A stretch of DNA of 35,617 bases from Acidobacteriaceae bacterium (GTDB taxonomy: Bacteria > Acidobacteriota > Terriglobia > Terriglobales > Acidobacteriaceae), in NCBI GenBank assembly GCA_030038195.1, contig JASHPJ010000090.1, positions 1 through 35,617 of the forward strand, read 5' to 3'. Below, in pieces: positions 32,218 through 35,617 of this stretch (the stretch's first letter is position 1; the number at the start of each line of letters is the position of its first letter). Both the position numbers and the translations under genes were made by a program. The notes beneath the pieces were generated by a model. It searched no databases, was not told the origin of the DNA, and worked only from the letters and a program-made list of their open reading frames with translations.

Positions 32218-34567
32218 GCAAGCCAAAATCGTTCCGTGGTTCGCAAAGGCCGGAGCCGCGTGCTCGATTGTGCCAATCTCGCGCTTCATCGGGCCGAATA
32301 TCTTTGCCTTAAAAGGCGGGGGATATGGATGCTTGTATGTGCTCACAGGGATTGATGAAGAGGGCTTCACCGACCAGGAGCTTGACGCTCGTATGCGCTC
32401 TATCGAAGGGGCGTTACGAGGACTGCCCGAAGGTTCGTGCCTGTACCAATATACGCGCGTCAGATCCGGTTATGAACTTCCACGTCAGAAAACGTACAGC
32501 AATCCGGTAACGCAGGTATTCGTGAATGATCGTCTCGACTTCCTTGAGAAGACGGCAGGCTTTCGCCGTATAGACCTTCACTGGTGTCTCACACTGGAGC
32601 CATCGAAGCTCAAAGCATTTGAGCGCAAGCCCCAAGAGAACGCCGCCGAAAACTCGCGGCTGCTTGCCGATCTCCAGAAAAGTGCCACGATTCTCGAAGG
32701 GCACCTCGGCAACCTGTTGGGACTGCGATTGCTCGATAAACAGGCTGCATTCCAGTTCCTTTCGTATCTCTTCAACCTTGAAGAATGGGCCGTACAGTCG
32801 CAACTCCGCAATGATACTGGCGTAGATCGGCAGATCGTCAGCAATGCGGTTGCATGGCATAGCGACCATCTGCGGATAGGCAAACGCTATGTGCAAATGT
32901 ACTCACTGAAGACCACGCCCGAGGCTTCGCGGCCGTGCCTGTTCTCTGGCCTTTTGACGCTCGACTGCGATAGCATCCTTTGCTCGACATGGCGGCCCAG
33001 GTCCGCCGCGGCAGCGCGCCATGAGATCGACGCCCAGGAAAAGTTCATCTCGTTTTTCAAAGTCGGCGTCTTGACCCGCGTGATGAGCGGACGCGATACA
33101 GCCTCATTAGAAACCGGCGCAGGTGCGAAGGCAGCTAACAGCAGCGTCGATGACTTGAGCCTTGTTATCCGCGAGTTGGACAAGAAGGCCCATGGTGAAT
33201 ACTCATTGCGCCTGCTCCTGGCCGCAAACAGCGCCGGGCAGCTACGCGATAGCGCGCCTGCCGTGCATCGGATCTTCGTCGATGCGCGGGCGCAGGTGAT
33301 CGAGGAGACGCTTGGCAATCTTTGTGCGTTCTACGCCATGTTTCCCGGCAATGGAAAGTTCAACGTCTTCCCGATGTGGCTCAGTGAGGAACACCATGCA
33401 CGACTGTCGTCCGTCTTCGCGCCGCACATCGGGCATCCATATTCGGAAGACCTTGACGCGGAATATCTCAACGTCTTTGAGACGCGGACGAGAACGCCAT
33501 TCTTTCAGGACGTGTATGTAGACGGCGTACGCGTCATGCTCATCATCGGGCCTACGGGATCGGGCAAGAGCGTGATCGGCAATTCCACAGTTGCTCTTGA
33601 GCAGAAGTACGCCGGTTTCACCTATATCTTCGACATCGGCGGCAGCTATGAGAGCGTCGTCGAGTTGTACGGCGGGCGTGTGGACCGGATCGGGAAGGAC
33701 GGTCCGCGCGTCGCCCCGTTCGCGCTAGAGCCGACCGAAAGCAACATCGCGTTCCTTTACAGCTTCATTAAACTCCTACTCACGAATGGCGGCGCAGAGC
33801 TGGAGCCGGAAGACGATGATGTGATTCACAAGGCCGTTCAGGACATCTACCTGCTCGACTCTGAAAATCGCCGCCTCTCGAATCTCTTCCTCCCCAAGAA
33901 GCTCGACCGCTATCTCTCGAAATGGATTGGCAAAGGCGTCTACAGCGCCATCTTCGACAACGTAGAAGATAGCCTCTCGCTGTCTCACGTGCAATGCTTC
34001 GACTTCCAGGGAGTGAATAACCAGCAGAATGCCGACTTGATCGAGCCGCTGATGGTATGGCTGTTGCGGCGGATCAACGATGTGCTCTATGACCCCGCCA
34101 ATCTCGGCGTGCCCAAGCACATCCTCATCGAAGAAATCTTCTCTTCGATGAAGAATCGGCAGTTGCTAGAAGGCGCGCTTACCTCCATCAAGACTGTCCG
34201 CAAGAATCTTGGTGGCGTGACCATGATTGGACAATCTGCGGAAGATTTGGGCGAAAACGCCGACAGCATCGTGAATTCGTGCACGTCATTCCTGTTTCTG
34301 AAAGACGCGACGTTCAACCGAAAGCGGTACGCCGAGCTGTTCAAAATGACCGACCAGCAGCTTGCACTATTCGAGAGCTTGCAGGACCGCGAGGCGCTGT
34401 ATATGCGCCGCGACGGGCCGACAAAAATCGTCCGGCTGAATCTCGACAGCCGCAGCTATGCGATTTTCTCCACCAAACCAAAAGACCGGATACGCCGGTC
34501 GAAGCTGATTGCCAAGTACGGACTCACCGAGGGCATCTCTCGATTCGCCCAGGGAGAGCCCGCATAA
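32198..34567 (+). CDS. virB4: VirB4/TrbE-type T4SS ATPase
   Basis: A 789-residue conjugation ATPase. The N-terminal domain (about 1-400) binds VirB3 and the membrane. The C-terminal motor has Walker A GPTGSGKSVIGNS near residue 450, YIFDIGGSYESVVELYGGRV, Walker B-like HILIEEIFSS, and TMIGQSAEDLGENADSIVNS, all standard VirB4 blocks. It energises pilus assembly and substrate transfer. The start at 32198 overlaps virB3 by 20 bases without a separate strong Shine-Dalgarno. The frame is intact over its full length, unlike virB9. Confidence 0.94.
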   Translation: MTRANTEQAKIVPWFAKAGAACSIVPISRFIGPNIFALKGGGYGCLYVLTGIDEEGFTDQELDARMRSIEGALRGLPEGSCLYQYTRVRSGYELPRQKTYSNPVTQVFVNDRLDFLEKTAGFRRIDLHWCLTLEPSKLKAFERKPQENAAENSRLLADLQKSATILEGHLGNLLGLRLLDKQAAFQFLSYLFNLEEWAVQSQLRNDTGVDRQIVSNAVAWHSDHLRIGKRYVQMYSLKTTPEASRPCLFSGLLTLDCDSILCSTWRPRSAAAARHEIDAQEKFISFFKVGVLTRVMSGRDTASLETGAGAKAANSSVDDLSLVIRELDKKAHGEYSLRLLLAANSAGQLRDSAPAVHRIFVDARAQVIEETLGNLCAFYAMFPGNGKFNVFPMWLSEEHHARLSSVFAPHIGHPYSEDLDAEYLNVFETRTRTPFFQDVYVDGVRVMLIIGPTGSGKSVIGNSTVALEQKYAGFTYIFDIGGSYESVVELYGGRVDRIGKDGPRVAPFALEPTESNIAFLYSFIKLLLTNGGAELEPEDDDVIHKAVQDIYLLDSENRRLSNLFLPKKLDRYLSKWIGKGVYSAIFDNVEDSLSLSHVQCFDFQGVNNQQNADLIEPLMVWLLRRINDVLYDPANLGVPKHILIEEIFSSMKNRQLLEGALTSIKTVRKNLGGVTMIGQSAEDLGENADSIVNSCTSFLFLKDATFNRKRYAELFKMTDQQLALFESLQDREALYMRRDGPTKIVRLNLDSRSYAIFSTKPKDRIRRSKLIAKYGLTEGISRFAQGEPA

Positions 34568-34586
34568 CGGAAAGGACCAGAGAAAC

Positions 34587-35431
34587 ATGAAGCCGCCCAT
34601 CCCCGTTGTCCTCGCCTGTGGTCTCGCTCTCAGCGCATCCGTTGCCTCTGCGTCCGGGCCCACAACACCCGAGCAGAAGCATCTCCAGCCGAACGCGCCC
34701 CGCACCATCACCGTGTCCGAGGCGGACACGCCGCCTGTGGTCCGCGCCGGCGTCTTGCAATCGACGCTGATTCTGCTCCCTGCCGAAGAGAAGGTTGCAA
34801 ATGTCTTTGCCGGAGACACGGTAGATTGGGTGTTCGATGGCGGCCACGTCGCCAGCCGCTTCGTCAGTATCAAGCCCAAGCTAACGAATAGTACGACAGA
34901 CGTGCATATCGTCTCCGATCATGGCAACGAGTACACTTTGCAACTCCAGGAAGTCTCCGGTGACGACGATCCGCATTTCGATTCCAAAATCTTCATCGCG
35001 CCCGGCGACAAGGCCGCGAAAGACCGGCTTGCCGAGCTGCCGGTCTTCGTGCCTGCGACCGAGTTGGACAAGGTGAAGCAGGAAGCGGCTGCAGCCCAGG
35101 CCGCTCAAGCCGTGACGCTGAAATTGGAAAGGACGCAGGAAGAGGCGTTCCGCAGTCAGTACCCCGGCTCGTTGCATTTTGACTACACATGGGACAAATC
35201 CAAAGGCAAAGAGCTTGGCCTTGAGCAGATATGGCGCGATGACAAGTTTACGTATCTGCGGGGCAGTTTCAGGAAACGCCCGCCCTCTATGAAGTGAAGG
35301 ATAAGAAACCCTCGCTCATCAATTTCGATTTCTCGAACGGTCTCTATACCGTCCCGAAGGAGCTGGACAACGGGTATCTCGCCATCGGCAAACAGAAGGT
35401 GGAATTTCACCGTGCCGAGGAAACGAGGTAG
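34587..35431 (+). pseudogene. virB9: VirB9/TrbG-like T4SS protein, frameshifted near the C-terminus
   Basis: A signal peptide (MKPPIPVVLACGLALSASVA) is followed by the VirB9 N-terminal domain (VRAGVLQSTLILLPAEEKVA then NVFAGDTVDWVFDGGHVASR) and an Ala/Gln linker. The C-terminal domain begins LHFDYTWDK and IWRDDKFTYLRG. The frame then drifts to SFRKRPPSMK and stops at 35297. One frame over, QFQETPALYEVKD, INFDFSNGLYTVPKELDNGY and AIGKQKVEFHRAEE continue to TAG 35431. The break is at the GGGG run near 35260-35265; one more G would restore TYLRGQFQET. VirB9 forms the outer ring with VirB7/VirB10. The repaired length would be about 281 residues. Confidence 0.82.
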
Positions 35432-35433
35432 CC

Positions 35434-35617
35434 ATGCCGGAACCGGATCAGAATGTCCCTGCGACTGTGCCCGAGCAGCCGGAGTCCAAGCCTCCACTGC
35501 GGAAGAGTATGCCGGTGGTGATTGCCCTGGTAGTCATCCTCGGGCTTATCGGTATCGCCAACCTGTCCAGTCTTCTCAGTGGCAATAAGAAGAGTGCTCC
35601 TGCCAGCACCATGCCGA
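35434..35617 (+). CDS. virB10: VirB10/TrbI-like T4SS protein, N-terminus only
   Basis: Sixty-one codons are visible from ATG 35434, three bases after the virB9 stop. A Pro/Glu-rich cytoplasmic start (MPEPDQNVPATVPEQPESKP) precedes one membrane helix (MPVVIALVVILGLIGIANLS) and a Ser/Lys-rich spacer. This is the topology of VirB10, and the position after virB9 agrees. The periplasmic and outer-membrane domain lies beyond the window. Confidence 0.75.
   Translation, partial: MPEPDQNVPATVPEQPESKPPLRKSMPVVIALVVILGLIGIANLSSLLSGNKKSAPASTMP

Noticed and set aside
20369-35617. Second copy of the tRNA 3' end as attR inside the window
   Set aside because: I looked for a repeat of the tRNA tail (TTCAAATCCCTCCGGGC) and did not notice one; it must lie beyond the window if it exists.

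Overview
The window looks like chromosome from an Acidobacteriota bacterium (Terriglobia / Acidobacteriaceae type) into which an integrative element has entered. This assignment is inferred from gene content: an acidobacterial-type MacB-like permease paired with a PadR regulator, a CadC-like winged-helix/TPR regulator, and several small conserved families I associate with this group. No rRNA or other decisive marker is present.

Left part, about 1-20.3 kb, is ordinary chromosome. It holds the 5' end of cysteine synthase (minus strand), a two-gene AbiEii-type nucleotidyltransferase module, PEP carboxylase, a small membrane protein, an ABC-F ATPase, and a secreted PI-PLC-like phosphodiesterase. 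Two adjacent MITE-like elements (8432-8780) exactly fill the gap between the phosphodiesterase and an L-rhamnose mutarotase. A Tat-exported Gfo/Idh/MocA oxidoreductase follows. Next comes a group of envelope-type genes: a GT-C-like membrane protein and a UbiA-type prenyltransferase on the minus strand, then a translationally coupled plus-strand trio (small secreted protein, kinase-like/methyltransferase fusion, membrane-anchored sulfatase-like enzyme). A transmembrane winged-helix/TPR regulator and an SRPBCC protein complete this part.

At 20293-20368 lies a CAT-anticodon tRNA, probably tRNA-Ile2. A tyrosine recombinase starts 139 bases downstream, the usual layout of a tRNA-integrated island. 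From 21.7 to 23.7 kb there are degraded or small genes: a frameshifted membrane protein, a 101-residue conserved protein, and a DUF2007-like gene interrupted by an amber codon. A second tyrosine recombinase with a four-cysteine cluster follows. Then comes a PadR-ADOP permease pair with a readable promoter/operator.

From 28.5 kb to the end lies a RES-type toxin-antitoxin operon with an excisionase-like HTH gene upstream, all on the minus strand. Diverging from it are a frameshifted LysR gene and a type IV secretion operon (virB2, virB3, virB4, frameshifted virB9, and the start of virB10) that runs off the window. Together they suggest an integrative conjugative element: recombinases for integration and excision, an addiction module for maintenance, and a mating-pair apparatus for transfer.

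The points most worth following up are the RES gene with no canonical start codon, the paired MITEs, the kinase-loop/methyltransferase fusion, the PadR operator geometry, and the cluster of frameshifts, which may be genuine decay or sequence error.
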